Shown here in pieces: positions 1 through 11,387 of a DNA stretch of 64,000 nucleotides. The notes under the pieces are model-generated. The model had not been told where the DNA came from. It saw only the letters and a program-made list of their open reading frames with translations, and did no database searches. The translations under genes were made by a program, and so were the position numbers. The DNA comes from Acidimicrobiaceae bacterium. GTDB taxonomy: Bacteria > Actinomycetota > Acidimicrobiia > Acidimicrobiales > Poriferisodalaceae. Each line of letters starts with the position of its first letter. Within the stretch, counting starts at the first letter, position 1. The DNA lies in NCBI GenBank assembly GCA_002719335.1, contig PBHE01000003.1:90179-154178 (forward strand), written 5' to 3'.

Positions 1-249
1 ATAGATGAACTAGTACGGATGGGCGCTGAGATCCGGGCTGAGGGTCGACATGCAGTGGTGCGCGGCGTCAAGCGACTTTCTGGGGCACCTGTACGTGCCC
101 ACGACATCAGGGCTGGCGCGGCTCTGGTCGTCGCCGGGCTGGCGGCCGAAGGAGAAACCGTTATTGCAAATGCGCACCACGTCGATCGGGGATACGAGGA
201 TTTGGCCGGTAAGCTCTCGTCGGTTGGTGCGCAAGTTACGCGGACCTGA
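1..249 (+). CDS. murA: UDP-N-acetylglucosamine 1-carboxyvinyltransferase, C-terminal end (partial)
   Basis: Frame 1 is open from the first base to the TGA at 247-249, giving 82 visible residues, so the gene starts before the window. The peptide has the run RLSGAPVRAHDIRAGAALVVAGL followed by a GYE-like segment (DRGYEDL) and a final KL..VGA, which is the usual end of MurA/EPSP-synthase-fold proteins. MurA adds enolpyruvate to UDP-GlcNAc, the first committed step of peptidoglycan synthesis in the cytoplasm. The active-site cysteine loop lies upstream and cannot be checked. MurZ paralogues end the same way, so MurA versus MurZ cannot be told from this part. Confidence 0.9.
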   Translation: MDELVRMGAEIRAEGRHAVVRGVKRLSGAPVRAHDIRAGAALVVAGLAAEGETVIANAHHVDRGYEDLAGKLSSVGAQVTRT

Positions 250-277
250 AGCGTTGTCCACGATCCGACCGTCTCCG

Positions 278-1237
278 ATGAACCGGCTGAGTAAAGACCC
301 CGTCGCCTTATTTGAGGCAGCACGCGATGGACATCGTCTCGCGCTCGCCCGGCTGATGTCGATCATTGAGCGCGGAGCTAAGGAAGCGCGAACGCTCGGC
401 GCCCACACGTTCTCACAAGTCGGCCGCGCTCACACAGTGGGTATGACAGGCGCTCCAGGTTCCGGAAAGTCAACGTTGACTGCTGCGCTCGCGGCCGTTG
501 TTCGCGCCATAGACGAGCGGATGGCGATCTTGGCTATCGATCCTTCTTCTCCCTTTACTGGAGGTGCGATTCTCGGTGACCGAGTGCGGATGCAAGATCA
601 TGTAACTGACGAAGGTATCTATATCCGTTCCATGGCCACTCGGGGTCATTTAGGAGGCTTAAGCCTTGCTACCCCACAAGCAGTCCGAGTTCTTGATGCG
701 CTCGGCTGGCCTTGGATCCTCGTCGAGACTGTTGGTGTTGGCCAAATAGAAGTGGACATAGCGAGAGCCGCGGATACGACAGTGGTTGTCGTGAATCCTG
801 GGTGGGGTGATGCTGTTCAGGCGAACAAAGCGGGGCTAATGGAAATCGCCGACATTTTTGTGATCAACAAATCTGACCGTAAAGGCGCAGATGACACCCG
901 CCGCGACATTCAACAGATGCTGGAGCTCTCCTCCTTGGGTGATTGGGAACCTCCGATTGTCATGACTGTCGGCACGGAAGGCGAGGGCGCTCAAGAGTTA
1001 TGGGCCACAATCGGAGAACATCGCTCCCATCTGGAACAGAGTGGCGAGCTTTCGTTGCGTCGTCACGACCGGATCAAAGCCGAGTTGTTAAAGATTCTGA
1101 CCCAGAGTTTTGAAGCTCGCGCTCAAACGGTCTTGCAAGGCCCCCGAAGGGTCGAACTTCAAGAAAAGTTGGATCGCGGAGAGATTGATCCCTACGCAGC
1201 CGCAGATCTTCTCCTGGAAATGGATACGAGTGACTGA
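278..1237 (+). CDS. meaB: MeaB/ArgK-type GTPase (methylmalonyl-CoA mutase chaperone)
   Basis: A 319-residue G3E-family P-loop GTPase. Visible are the Walker A motif GAPGSGKST (about residues 58-66), a DPSSPFTGGAILGDRVRM switch region typical of MeaB/ArgK, ETVGVGQ after the second aspartate/glutamate strand, and NKSD as the guanine-specificity motif. MeaB proteins guard and reload adenosylcobalamin-dependent mutases such as methylmalonyl-CoA mutase. The ATG at 278 is preferred: the frame stays open upstream to 50 but that stretch overlaps murA and does not resemble the family. No mutase subunit is in the window, so the partner is unknown. It converges on the next gene with only 3 bp between them. 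Confidence 0.9.
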   Translation: MNRLSKDPVALFEAARDGHRLALARLMSIIERGAKEARTLGAHTFSQVGRAHTVGMTGAPGSGKSTLTAALAAVVRAIDERMAILAIDPSSPFTGGAILGDRVRMQDHVTDEGIYIRSMATRGHLGGLSLATPQAVRVLDALGWPWILVETVGVGQIEVDIARAADTTVVVVNPGWGDAVQANKAGLMEIADIFVINKSDRKGADDTRRDIQQMLELSSLGDWEPPIVMTVGTEGEGAQELWATIGEHRSHLEQSGELSLRRHDRIKAELLKILTQSFEARAQTVLQGPRRVELQEKLDRGEIDPYAAADLLLEMDTSD

Positions 1238-1240
1238 GCG

Positions 1241-2368
1241 CTAGTCAAGTTCATCGCGAGCTAGCGCAAACACTGCCTCTCTTTCGTGCGACGACAGATC
1301 AGGGTCTAAGAGGCGAAGTTCAGCGGCCTCACGCACTCGAGACAAAACTTCGCTTGCTCCGAACTCTTTTAAGAAAACGTTGGCGAATCTTTTTCTCAAC
1401 GTTCCGATCAACAGTCGAGCAAAACGTCCGTTACGTGACACTCCAGTTCGAAGAATCACATAGGTGACAGCAGCATCGAACGCTGAAGAGCCGCGAGCCG
1501 ATCGGCTCCAGTTCAAGACCACTGGTCCACGCGAGCTGATTTTGATATTGCCAGGGTGAAGGTCAAGATGCACTACTGACTTTCCTTCACTTACGCGTTC
1601 CCAGTGGGAAGGAGCGGCGACCGCTCCGAGAGCGCGATGTAACCTCGCCAGGTTCTTCGCGTGTTTGCTCAGTGTCCAAGGCCTCGACGTGAGATCCTCA
1701 AGCATTGTGGGCCCGTCGAGCCGCTCCATAACTATCGATGAAGGCTCTAGTTGTTCCACGAACCTAGGAACCGGAAAGCCCGCGGCGTTGACCGCGACGA
1801 GCGCTTCTGCCTCTCGGGATAGGTCTAACCCTCGAGTGCTTGTTCGAACTACATGCTTGGGTCCGTAATGGCGAAGTTCCCACTCTGAACCAACATTGAT
1901 TAGACCGCCGGGCTCTAGACCAAGTCCGGCTTCCTGACGTTCAATAATTCTCCTTCGAAGTCCTCTCAGATTTCGTTTCCAGATACCAGCCAAAATAGGT
2001 TTGGCTACCCGCTCTCCGAGTTTGCCCCCAAAGTGCCATGGCAATTGGATTGATTCATCCCAACAAAATCGGGTGCCCCCGGCATTAGGAACGAGAGTAA
2101 ATCGACCGAAACCGCTAACGATTCCGGCGTGCTGGACACCCATCAGATGGTCCGGTTCCCACTCCAGAACTTCCATGTGGTCGTGAACTCGAAACGGACC
2201 CACAGCTGTAAGACAATCAAAAGTAAGTCCGGCGCCTTCTAAAATTTTTGACGTGACCTGTACGTTTACTGTGTCGATCATCCATTCGCTGTGTTTGGTG
2301 ACGTCGCGGAGATAGTTCCAGACTTCATTTGGAGGCGCCGGAAGATCGATTACGACTCGAATTTCCAT
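1241..2368 (-). CDS. SRPBCC (START-like) domain fused to an aminoglycoside-phosphotransferase-like kinase domain
   Basis: A 375-residue protein with two parts. Residues 1-145 look like an SRPBCC/polyketide-cyclase fold (start VVIDLPAPPNEVWNYLRDV, then alternating strands and a long C-terminal helix). Residues 160-375 look like an APH/RIO-type kinase lobe: VMERLDGPTM hinge and the catalytic loop HLDLHPGN (H267, D269, N274). The metal-binding aspartate expected in the following I-D-W motif is asparagine here (LNW, N286), so activity is doubtful. Function is unknown; the SRPBCC half suggests a hydrophobic ligand. The adjacent methyltransferase on the same strand starts 27 bp upstream in transcription order and may be co-transcribed. 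Confidence 0.7.
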   Translation of the reverse strand: MEIRVVIDLPAPPNEVWNYLRDVTKHSEWMIDTVNVQVTSKILEGAGLTFDCLTAVGPFRVHDHMEVLEWEPDHLMGVQHAGIVSGFGRFTLVPNAGGTRFCWDESIQLPWHFGGKLGERVAKPILAGIWKRNLRGLRRRIIERQEAGLGLEPGGLINVGSEWELRHYGPKHVVRTSTRGLDLSREAEALVAVNAAGFPVPRFVEQLEPSSIVMERLDGPTMLEDLTSRPWTLSKHAKNLARLHRALGAVAAPSHWERVSEGKSVVHLDLHPGNIKISSRGPVVLNWSRSARGSSAFDAAVTYVILRTGVSRNGRFARLLIGTLRKRFANVFLKEFGASEVLSRVREAAELRLLDPDLSSHEREAVFALARDELD

Positions 2369-2395
2369 CTCTGACTGCCTCCCCTAACCGTAAAG

Positions 2396-3148
2396 TCACC
2401 CGTCGATGGGAGCGTAGACCGATACATGGTGGTCACTGTTATTCGTGAATGGGGTTTGGCGCCAATCTTCCCAACGTTCTAACAACCTGAGGCCGTGACG
2501 GCCCGCGACGTGATCAAGCTCAGCTGGCGTGCGAACACGGATGCGCCAAGGGCGAAGTGTGATCGCGGTCTCCTTAATCTCCACACTTTGACCTCGTATC
2601 AACTTTGATGTCGGCTCGCGGATGGTTATGTTCATCACGGTTGCATTGGCGGTGTGCCGAGACTCGGTTCCTCTGGTTGGAAGATCGGGCGAACTAGATG
2701 GCACGAAAGCTTCAAGTACGAACCGCCCCTCGGGTTCCAGCCGCTCTCTAACGAGTTCTAGGCAACTTTCCTGGTCATTCGGTCCAACCAGGTTGAAGAA
2801 GGTGTTATAGGCGCAGAAAATTACTCGGAACGGACCCTTGGGAAGCCGGCTAGCCATGTCCATAAGGTGAGTTTCGATTAAATGTGAGTGATCTCGCTTG
2901 GCTAGATAATCCAACATGGCAGAGGAAGAGTCGACACCGCATACTGCAGCGCCCGTTAACGCAATTGGTAGAGCGAGGCGTCCTGTTCCGACCCCTAACT
3001 CGAGGATCCTTTGGCCTTGGGCAAGGCTTGTGACGATGTCAACTGTGCCCTCGATGTCGGTCACATTTTGGTACCAGTCATCGTAGATATCAGCGAATGC
3101 ATCTCCATAGGTTGAAGTTTGATAGTTCGGTGTATTGGAGTGCGCCAT
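2396..3148 (-). CDS. class I SAM-dependent methyltransferase
   Basis: A 250-residue protein with a Rossmann-type methyltransferase core: motif I ILELGVGTGRLALPIA, then acidic GVDSSSAML binding the ribose, and a motif IV-like region FCAYNTFFNL. The second half has beta strands (FVLEAFVPS, VMNITIREPTS) common in the Methyltransf_25 group. The substrate cannot be inferred. It starts 35 bp from the divergent cysteine desulfurase gene, so the two promoters share a very short region. It lies upstream of the SRPBCC-kinase gene and probably forms a two-gene unit with it. Confidence 0.8.
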   Translation of the reverse strand: MAHSNTPNYQTSTYGDAFADIYDDWYQNVTDIEGTVDIVTSLAQGQRILELGVGTGRLALPIALTGAAVCGVDSSSAMLDYLAKRDHSHLIETHLMDMASRLPKGPFRVIFCAYNTFFNLVGPNDQESCLELVRERLEPEGRFVLEAFVPSSSPDLPTRGTESRHTANATVMNITIREPTSKLIRGQSVEIKETAITLRPWRIRVRTPAELDHVAGRHGLRLLERWEDWRQTPFTNNSDHHVSVYAPIDG

Positions 3149-3183
3149 ACTGCCGCCTCTATTTGGGGCCTAGCCTTAGAGTG

Positions 3184-4326
3184 ATGAAGAGTCCGAACTT
3201 AGACCAGCTGGCATACCTGGACTGCGCTGCTTCGACCCCTGTGAGGCCCGCCGTTCTTGACGCCATGATGCCTTACCTAACGAACCAATTTGGTAATCCA
3301 TCGGGTTCCCACCGTTTGGCTCGATCTTCGAGACGAGCGATCGATGAAGCAAGGGAGGTTTGCGCTGCTTTGCTTGATTTCGACCCTCACGGGATTGTCT
3401 TTACCAGCGGCGGAACGGAATCTGACAACCTAGCAATTCATGGTGCCTGCGGTTCTTCAGGCGTAGCTGCGTGTCCCGCTACTGAACATCACGCAGTTCT
3501 GTACCCGGTGGAGTCACATAGCGGACGGATCATCAAAGTCACTCCCGAGGGTGATGTAGACCTGGAACATCTCGAAGCTGTCCTTGATGACGACGTCTCG
3601 GTTCTGTCAGTCATGCTGGTCAACAACGAGTCTGGGCGGGTGGTCGACCTCGAACCCATCGCGGACGTTCGCGATCGGCGAGCACCGCAAGCACTTCTCC
3701 ATACGGACGCTGTTCAAGCGGTCAATTGGGTAGACATAGCGAAAGCCGCTTCGCGAGCAGACCTGATGTCGCTTAGCGGACATAAGTTTGGCGCCCCCAA
3801 AGGAGTTGGTGTGCTCGCGACTCGTCCCCACGTTGATTTGACAGCGCAGCTCCTAGGCGGAGGGCAGGAAGCAGAACGTCGAAGCGGAACCCACAACACC
3901 GCAGGAATTGTGGCTTTAGGAGCCGCTTTGCAGGCCCTCGACGAATCTCGAACGGATGAAATTCAACGGCTCGGACTGCTGTGTAATCGTCTTGCTGAAG
4001 GGCTGGTCGCGGCTGTACCCGGTTGTCACGAGACGATCTCAAAATCGCGAAGAGCTGCTGGTCTCCTTCAACTTCTTATCGAGGATGTTGCAAGTGAAGC
4101 CTTGCTTGTCCTTCTCGAACGTTTTGATCTGATGGCCTCTGCAGCGGCCTCCTGCGCATCTGGTGCTATGGATCCTTCACACGTGCTTGCTGCAATGGGC
4201 GTTGACCGGGTTGCTGCAGCCGGCTCATTACGGTTGTCGCTTGGTTGGTGTACCGAAGAGTGGGAAATCGATCGTGCGCTCGAAGTCATCCCGAAGTGTG
4301 TTGAACAAGTGCGAGGTTCGGCGTGA
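3184..4326 (+). CDS. cysteine desulfurase (NifS/IscS family)
   Basis: A 380-residue fold-type I PLP enzyme. Visible features are the N-terminal YLDCAASTPVRPAV, NPSGSH, the cofactor-contacting TSGGTESDN, the histidine pair EHHAVL (about 102-103), the PLP lysine in SLSGHKFGAPKG (K201), and the flexible-loop catalytic cysteine in AASCASGAMDPSHVL (C324). It releases sulfur from cysteine as a persulfide. The next gene, mnmA, overlaps by 4 bp, so its likely job is sulfur supply for tRNA 2-thiouridine, though a general Fe-S role is possible. The ATG at 3184 (GTG at 3181 is an alternative) is chosen because the N-terminal YLDCAAST motif then sits near residue 11 as usual. Confidence 0.9.
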   Translation: MKSPNLDQLAYLDCAASTPVRPAVLDAMMPYLTNQFGNPSGSHRLARSSRRAIDEAREVCAALLDFDPHGIVFTSGGTESDNLAIHGACGSSGVAACPATEHHAVLYPVESHSGRIIKVTPEGDVDLEHLEAVLDDDVSVLSVMLVNNESGRVVDLEPIADVRDRRAPQALLHTDAVQAVNWVDIAKAASRADLMSLSGHKFGAPKGVGVLATRPHVDLTAQLLGGGQEAERRSGTHNTAGIVALGAALQALDESRTDEIQRLGLLCNRLAEGLVAAVPGCHETISKSRRAAGLLQLLIEDVASEALLVLLERFDLMASAAASCASGAMDPSHVLAAMGVDRVAAAGSLRLSLGWCTEEWEIDRALEVIPKCVEQVRGSA

Positions 4327-5351
4327 GTCGTGTCTTAGTGGCGATGTCAGGCGGCGTCGATAGTGCCGTGACCGCTGCGCTCCTCAAGCAAGAGGGACAC
4401 GATGTCACGGGTGTGACTCTCAAGCTTTGGGGCGGTCCTCAAGATCAAGGGTGCTGTTCGGTCTCTGACGTGGATGACGCTCGTCGCGTCGCTCAACAGC
4501 TAGACCTTGACCATTTTGTTTTTAATTATGGCGATGAATTTGACGAGCACGTCGTCGAACCTTACGTCGACGCTCATGCACAGGGGCTCACGCCTAACCC
4601 ATGTATCGAATGCAATCGGCACATTAAATTTGATGCTCTCCTGGATCGAGCCCGAAGGTTAGGGTTCGACGCGTTAGCTACCGGTCACCACGCAAGAATC
4701 ATCGAAACCGACCACGGACTAAGAATTGCTCGAGGTGTCGACCAAACGAAAGACCAGTCCTACGTCCTGTACATGATTCCCCAGGACGATCTAACAATCC
4801 TCAAATTTCCAGTTGGCGAAATGACCAAGACGCGAGTTCGAGAACTAGCTGGTCGGCTGGGCCTTCGTTCTGCCAACAAGCCGGACAGCCAGGATGTTTG
4901 TTTCATCACCGCGTCAGAAGGACGTGCTCGCTTTCTATCTGACCGCCTTGACGTGCACCCAGCCGAGATCGTCGATACAGAAGGAAAAAACCTTGGTTCT
5001 GTCAACGCGGTTGAGTTAGTCACTATTGGTCAAAGGAAAGGGCTTGATTTGGGCGGCAATGCCGAACGCTCCTATGCAATAGAGGTTGATGTGCCTTCTC
5101 GCCGTGTCGTCGTAGGTGATGCCCAGGATCTCCTCTCGCAAACGGTGCGCCTCACCGATCACATTTGGGCAGGGCAACCCTATTTTGGGCTAATCGACGC
5201 TCAGATAAGCGCTCACGGTGAGCAAGCCCCCGCGCAAGTCAACGCAGACGGCTCCATGCGTTGGCTCGAAACGCGTAGAAAAGTTGCCCCCGGTCAGGCC
5301 GTCGTCTTTTATGAGAATGACGCCGTCGTTGGTGGCGCAACTGCCCGTTAA
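4323..5351 (+). CDS. mnmA: tRNA-specific 2-thiouridylase MnmA
   Basis: A 342-residue enzyme that puts sulfur on U34 of tRNA-Lys/Glu/Gln. It has the PP-loop AMSGGVDSAV for ATP binding, a CC pair at 44-45, the catalytic cysteine motif NPCIECN (C94) and the second catalytic cysteine in SQDVCFI (C193), with the TKDQSYVLY motif between. The GTG start at 4323 overlaps the TGA of the cysteine desulfurase gene (GTGA), which indicates translational coupling and a two-gene sulfur-relay operon. It converges with the next gene at a distance of 3 bp. Confidence 0.95.
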   Translation: MSRVLVAMSGGVDSAVTAALLKQEGHDVTGVTLKLWGGPQDQGCCSVSDVDDARRVAQQLDLDHFVFNYGDEFDEHVVEPYVDAHAQGLTPNPCIECNRHIKFDALLDRARRLGFDALATGHHARIIETDHGLRIARGVDQTKDQSYVLYMIPQDDLTILKFPVGEMTKTRVRELAGRLGLRSANKPDSQDVCFITASEGRARFLSDRLDVHPAEIVDTEGKNLGSVNAVELVTIGQRKGLDLGGNAERSYAIEVDVPSRRVVVGDAQDLLSQTVRLTDHIWAGQPYFGLIDAQISAHGEQAPAQVNADGSMRWLETRRKVAPGQAVVFYENDAVVGGATAR

Positions 5352-5354
5352 AAC

Positions 5355-8372
<3,018 letters not shown>

Positions 8373-8381
8373 GTCTCTTGT

Positions 8382-8846
8382 TCAAAACGCGGTCCAACAC
8401 CACCGGTAATCGATGTTGTCGACCTTGACGTCGATCAGAGGTACAGCTATTACATGAGCGCACACCTCACCAGTTCGTATTTCAACGACCGCCAAGCCCT
8501 CACCGGGCGAGAAAAAAAATTCCCCGAGCTGGCGAGTGCCTGCGCTTAACTGGTCATCGGGAATTGGTACCCCATCGATCGTTAGCGCAGGTTGCCAACC
8601 TGGGCTTAGGGAAACACCCACTAACCCCTGCCGGGGAGCCTGATCTCCTTCTTGTGGGATCACCGCTAAAAGCCCAGTAGGAAAAGTCGAGGGCTGCGAA
8701 GCCCCCCTGCTTGTCGAGGCGACCCAAACGATGACCACTAGTAACAACACCACAACGACCGTCACGGTCGAAGCAACACCTCTTCGTAGCGTCCAGTTGA
8801 CAGTGAAGCCGTTCGAAGATTCGTCGCCGTTTGGGGTGTCATCCAC
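8382..8846 (-). CDS. small membrane-anchored protein of unknown function
   Basis: A 154-residue protein with a short polar N-terminus, a single strong hydrophobic segment (about residues 25-43, VASTVTVVVVLLLVVIVWVA) and an outside-type soluble part rich in Gly/Pro/Asp with two cysteines near the C-terminus (GEVCAHV, YRWCWTAF). The layout suggests a signal-anchored extracytoplasmic protein with a possible disulfide. It is divergent from the PASTA kinase gene across 79 bp, so the two may share control. I do not recognise the family. Confidence 0.55.
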   Translation of the reverse strand: MDDTPNGDESSNGFTVNWTLRRGVASTVTVVVVLLLVVIVWVASTSRGASQPSTFPTGLLAVIPQEGDQAPRQGLVGVSLSPGWQPALTIDGVPIPDDQLSAGTRQLGEFFFSPGEGLAVVEIRTGEVCAHVIAVPLIDVKVDNIDYRWCWTAF

Positions 8847-8925
8847 TGGAACATCATGACCGAATTGAGCGGCCGTTGGAATTTGGCGCCCCGATCAGCC
8901 GCATTCGTAGCGGTACTGTCGAGAT

Positions 8926-10791
8926 GTGGAGCTAGGTCAGACAAACCAGTGGGTTGGTCGAGTATTAGACGACCGTTACCGGTTACTTTCCTACAACGTT
9001 CATGGCCGCGGTTGGAACGAGTACCACGCGCGAGACCTAAACACCAACGATCTAGTGTCAATCAAGATCTTGACTGCCTCAATTTCTGAAGACGTCGAGT
9101 TTCTCAGACGGCTGACATCGGATATAGCGACAGCAAATTCCATCATTCATCCCCACGTCCAACGTGTGCTCGATTGGGGCCGGTCGGCTGAAATTGTCTA
9201 CTTGGTTACTGAAACTTTTCAAGGCGCTAGCTTGCAAGTGCTACTGGATAGAGGTCACTCATTAACAGTGGCTCAAGCAACAAGGCTTGGCTTCGAAATT
9301 GCCTCAGGGTTAACTGCCCTTCACCAATTAGGCCTTTGCCACGGTGACATCTCGCCCTCCAACCTGCTTATAGGTACCGACGGATCAAGCAAGCTAGCCG
9401 GTTTTTTTCTGGCAAATGCGTTTAGTGCTGCTGAAGCTGGACGACTTTCCGTTGTTGGAACTGGTCTCATCGAACCGTCGGTCAAATTCGCGGCACCGGA
9501 AACGTTGTCGGGGAATGGTGGGCCCGAATCTGACGTTTATTCGTTGGTTGCTACCCTCGTCGCCGCAATCAGTGAAGAAACGGGTGAATCTGACAAGACA
9601 CGGAGGAAGCTTTCGAATGGGGAACGAGACCAGGACTTGAAGATTCCCGCTGAATTCGATCGCGCCACCAAGATTCTGAGCGAGGCAGGGCGCTTTGAAG
9701 CGTCGCTGCGTTGCGACGCCGTATCGTTGACCGAAGGTTTGGTTGACGCCACGAAAGGTTTCACGAAGCCGGCGAACATCAGCATCCCCGAAGATCTCTT
9801 AATTGGACCTGACAGCGCCCCTGCCGCTTACAGTGCCGAGCGTCACCGCTCCAACGGATCCTTGAGACCGAAATGGCGCCCGGCCCGCAAGCTAGGGGCC
9901 ACCGTGGCTCTCGTATTTGCGTTGCTGTCCGCAGGAACTGCGTGGGCAGTTAGCAGCGTTCGACCTCAAGGACTTCGCGCTCATCTTGTACAGCAGTACA
10001 CAGGCCGCACCGTCGGCGAAGTACGAGCTATCGCAGATTCGCGCTCATGGGTTCTCGATGAAGATCAAGTGCGAACCGACGACTTGCCGGCAGGCATTGT
10101 CTTAGCCCAAAGGCCCGCGCCCGGTCGCCGCCTAGCAGAAGGAGAGATGCTTGTTGTTGAGGTTGCAAGTGGCCCACGCCTTCGAATGACCCCACTCGTT
10201 CTGGGATTGTCGACCGCTGCAGCTGTGGCTCGACTTGAGACAAAGGGCTTCGAAGTTGACCTTGTTCAGCCGCTCTATGACGAAGAGATTGTTGCCGGTG
10301 AAGTCATCAAAGTATTGATCGACGGGGAGCCGGCATTGGGCGGTGGTTTAAGAGAGCCGGGAGCGAGAGCAGTGCTCGTGGTTTCTGGAGGGCCTGTTCC
10401 TCGCACAGTTCCGCAACTGATTGGGCTCGATCTCGGTAATGCCGAGCAAGTATTGAACGACCTTCAACTTAGAATTGCTAGACCATTAGGGCGAGAACCC
10501 AGTGAGACAGTCACCGAAGGCACCGTCGTGGGCCAAGGTTTGACGCCGGGGCTACTCATAGACAGAGGATCCGAAGTTTCGCTGACCGTTTCTTCAGGCC
10601 CGGACCTCCAAGAAGTTCCCGATATGCGTGGACTGACCGTGTTCGATGCCGAGCGCCGGTTGGCTGAGGTAGGGCTCCAACTTGGTGAAATCAGAGGCGA
10701 TGGTCTCGAAGTTCAGGGAACCGAACCCGCGGCTGGGACTTTCTTGCCGCCGGGCACCTCAGTTCTTCTCTGGGCTCCCCTGCAAGACTAA
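8926..10791 (+). CDS. PASTA-domain Ser/Thr protein kinase-like receptor with a degenerate kinase domain
   Basis: A 621-residue protein: kinase-like domain (about 15-270), a transmembrane helix (about 325-345, LGATVALVFALLSAGTAWAV) and four PASTA-like repeats outside, each ending in a SGP-type motif (EVASGP, VVSGGP, TVSSGP, then the terminal repeat). The family senses peptidoglycan or lipid II and phosphorylates cell-division targets. The ATP lysine (K47 in VSIKIL) and catalytic-loop Asp/Asn (HGDISPSN, D141/N146) are present, but the DFG motif reads GFF (G159-F160-F161), so magnesium binding is doubtful and it may be a pseudokinase. The GTG at 8926 is the start; the overlapping ATG at 8924 is out of frame. 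Confidence 0.85.
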   Translation: MELGQTNQWVGRVLDDRYRLLSYNVHGRGWNEYHARDLNTNDLVSIKILTASISEDVEFLRRLTSDIATANSIIHPHVQRVLDWGRSAEIVYLVTETFQGASLQVLLDRGHSLTVAQATRLGFEIASGLTALHQLGLCHGDISPSNLLIGTDGSSKLAGFFLANAFSAAEAGRLSVVGTGLIEPSVKFAAPETLSGNGGPESDVYSLVATLVAAISEETGESDKTRRKLSNGERDQDLKIPAEFDRATKILSEAGRFEASLRCDAVSLTEGLVDATKGFTKPANISIPEDLLIGPDSAPAAYSAERHRSNGSLRPKWRPARKLGATVALVFALLSAGTAWAVSSVRPQGLRAHLVQQYTGRTVGEVRAIADSRSWVLDEDQVRTDDLPAGIVLAQRPAPGRRLAEGEMLVVEVASGPRLRMTPLVLGLSTAAAVARLETKGFEVDLVQPLYDEEIVAGEVIKVLIDGEPALGGGLREPGARAVLVVSGGPVPRTVPQLIGLDLGNAEQVLNDLQLRIARPLGREPSETVTEGTVVGQGLTPGLLIDRGSEVSLTVSSGPDLQEVPDMRGLTVFDAERRLAEVGLQLGEIRGDGLEVQGTEPAAGTFLPPGTSVLLWAPLQD

Positions 10792-11041
10792 TTCCACCCG
10801 ACTCTTCGCTCAGACTGTCGTCAATATGATGCCCGTATTCGACCGATTGGTTGAATTCACCTCATCAGCAGGGCGTCGATCGAAGCGATTGGGGACCAAA
10901 GACCAGAGGGTCTCCTCGACGACGTTGCGGTCCTTTGAAAACGGAATTCGACTGAAGTGGGTGCTTGCCGCGCGAAAAGTATCTTGAGCTTTGCCCCCAG
11001 TTATCGATTCGGACCGAAAGTCGCCCCTTAGAATTCTGTAG
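10792..11041. other. intergenic region without a supported gene
   Basis: These 250 bases between the PASTA kinase-like gene and the ferredoxin gene hold open frames on both strands, but none has a recognisable product; the longer ones run through the neighbouring genes. No strong hairpin with a T-tract was seen. It probably carries the ferredoxin/gatCAB promoter, but I could not pick a convincing hexamer pair. Confidence 0.4.
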
Positions 11042-11365
11042 ATGGCATCGGGAAACAGCCCAGCGCGCCTGTCGCGGATCGAGAGTCGAGAGCGCAACAC
11101 GAAATGGCTCAACCCGCCTATGTTCATAGATATGTCGCAGTGCATAAGTTGCGACGCCTGCCTGCGAGCTTGCCCGCCGAACTTTGGTGCCATTTTCAAC
11201 CACGGCATCGACGTCATCATTCTCCCCGAGCTGTGCTCGGGCTGCGACAAGTGTCTTGAACCCTGCCCTGTGGATTGCATCTATCCTCTTCCCGCTGGTG
11301 AGTGGCAGCCCGCGCCAGAAGATTGGTGGGACGAACCCTTGAGCGGAAATGACCCCTACGTGTGA
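11042..11365 (+). CDS. ferredoxin with two [4Fe-4S] cluster motifs
   Basis: A 107-residue protein with two cluster-binding motifs of form CxxCxxCxxxCP: CISCDACLRACP and CSGCDKCLEPCP. This is the 2[4Fe-4S] bacterial-type ferredoxin used as a cytoplasmic electron carrier. The frame allows ATG at 11042 or ATG at 11120 (peptide starting MFIDMSQC); the second places the first cysteine near the N-terminus as in most ferredoxins, and neither has a clear ribosome-binding site. The C-terminus is tryptophan- and acid-rich (EWQPAPEDWWDE). It lies 22 bp upstream of gatC and is probably transcribed with it; the redox partner is unknown. Confidence 0.85.
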   Translation: MASGNSPARLSRIESRERNTKWLNPPMFIDMSQCISCDACLRACPPNFGAIFNHGIDVIILPELCSGCDKCLEPCPVDCIYPLPAGEWQPAPEDWWDEPLSGNDPYV

Positions 11366-11387
11366 ACTTTTTCGGAGACTAAGCAAC

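Noticed and set aside
50..277. A longer version of MeaB starting at 50.
   Set aside because: The extra 76 residues overlap murA and do not resemble the MeaB family; the ATG at 278 gives the expected length.
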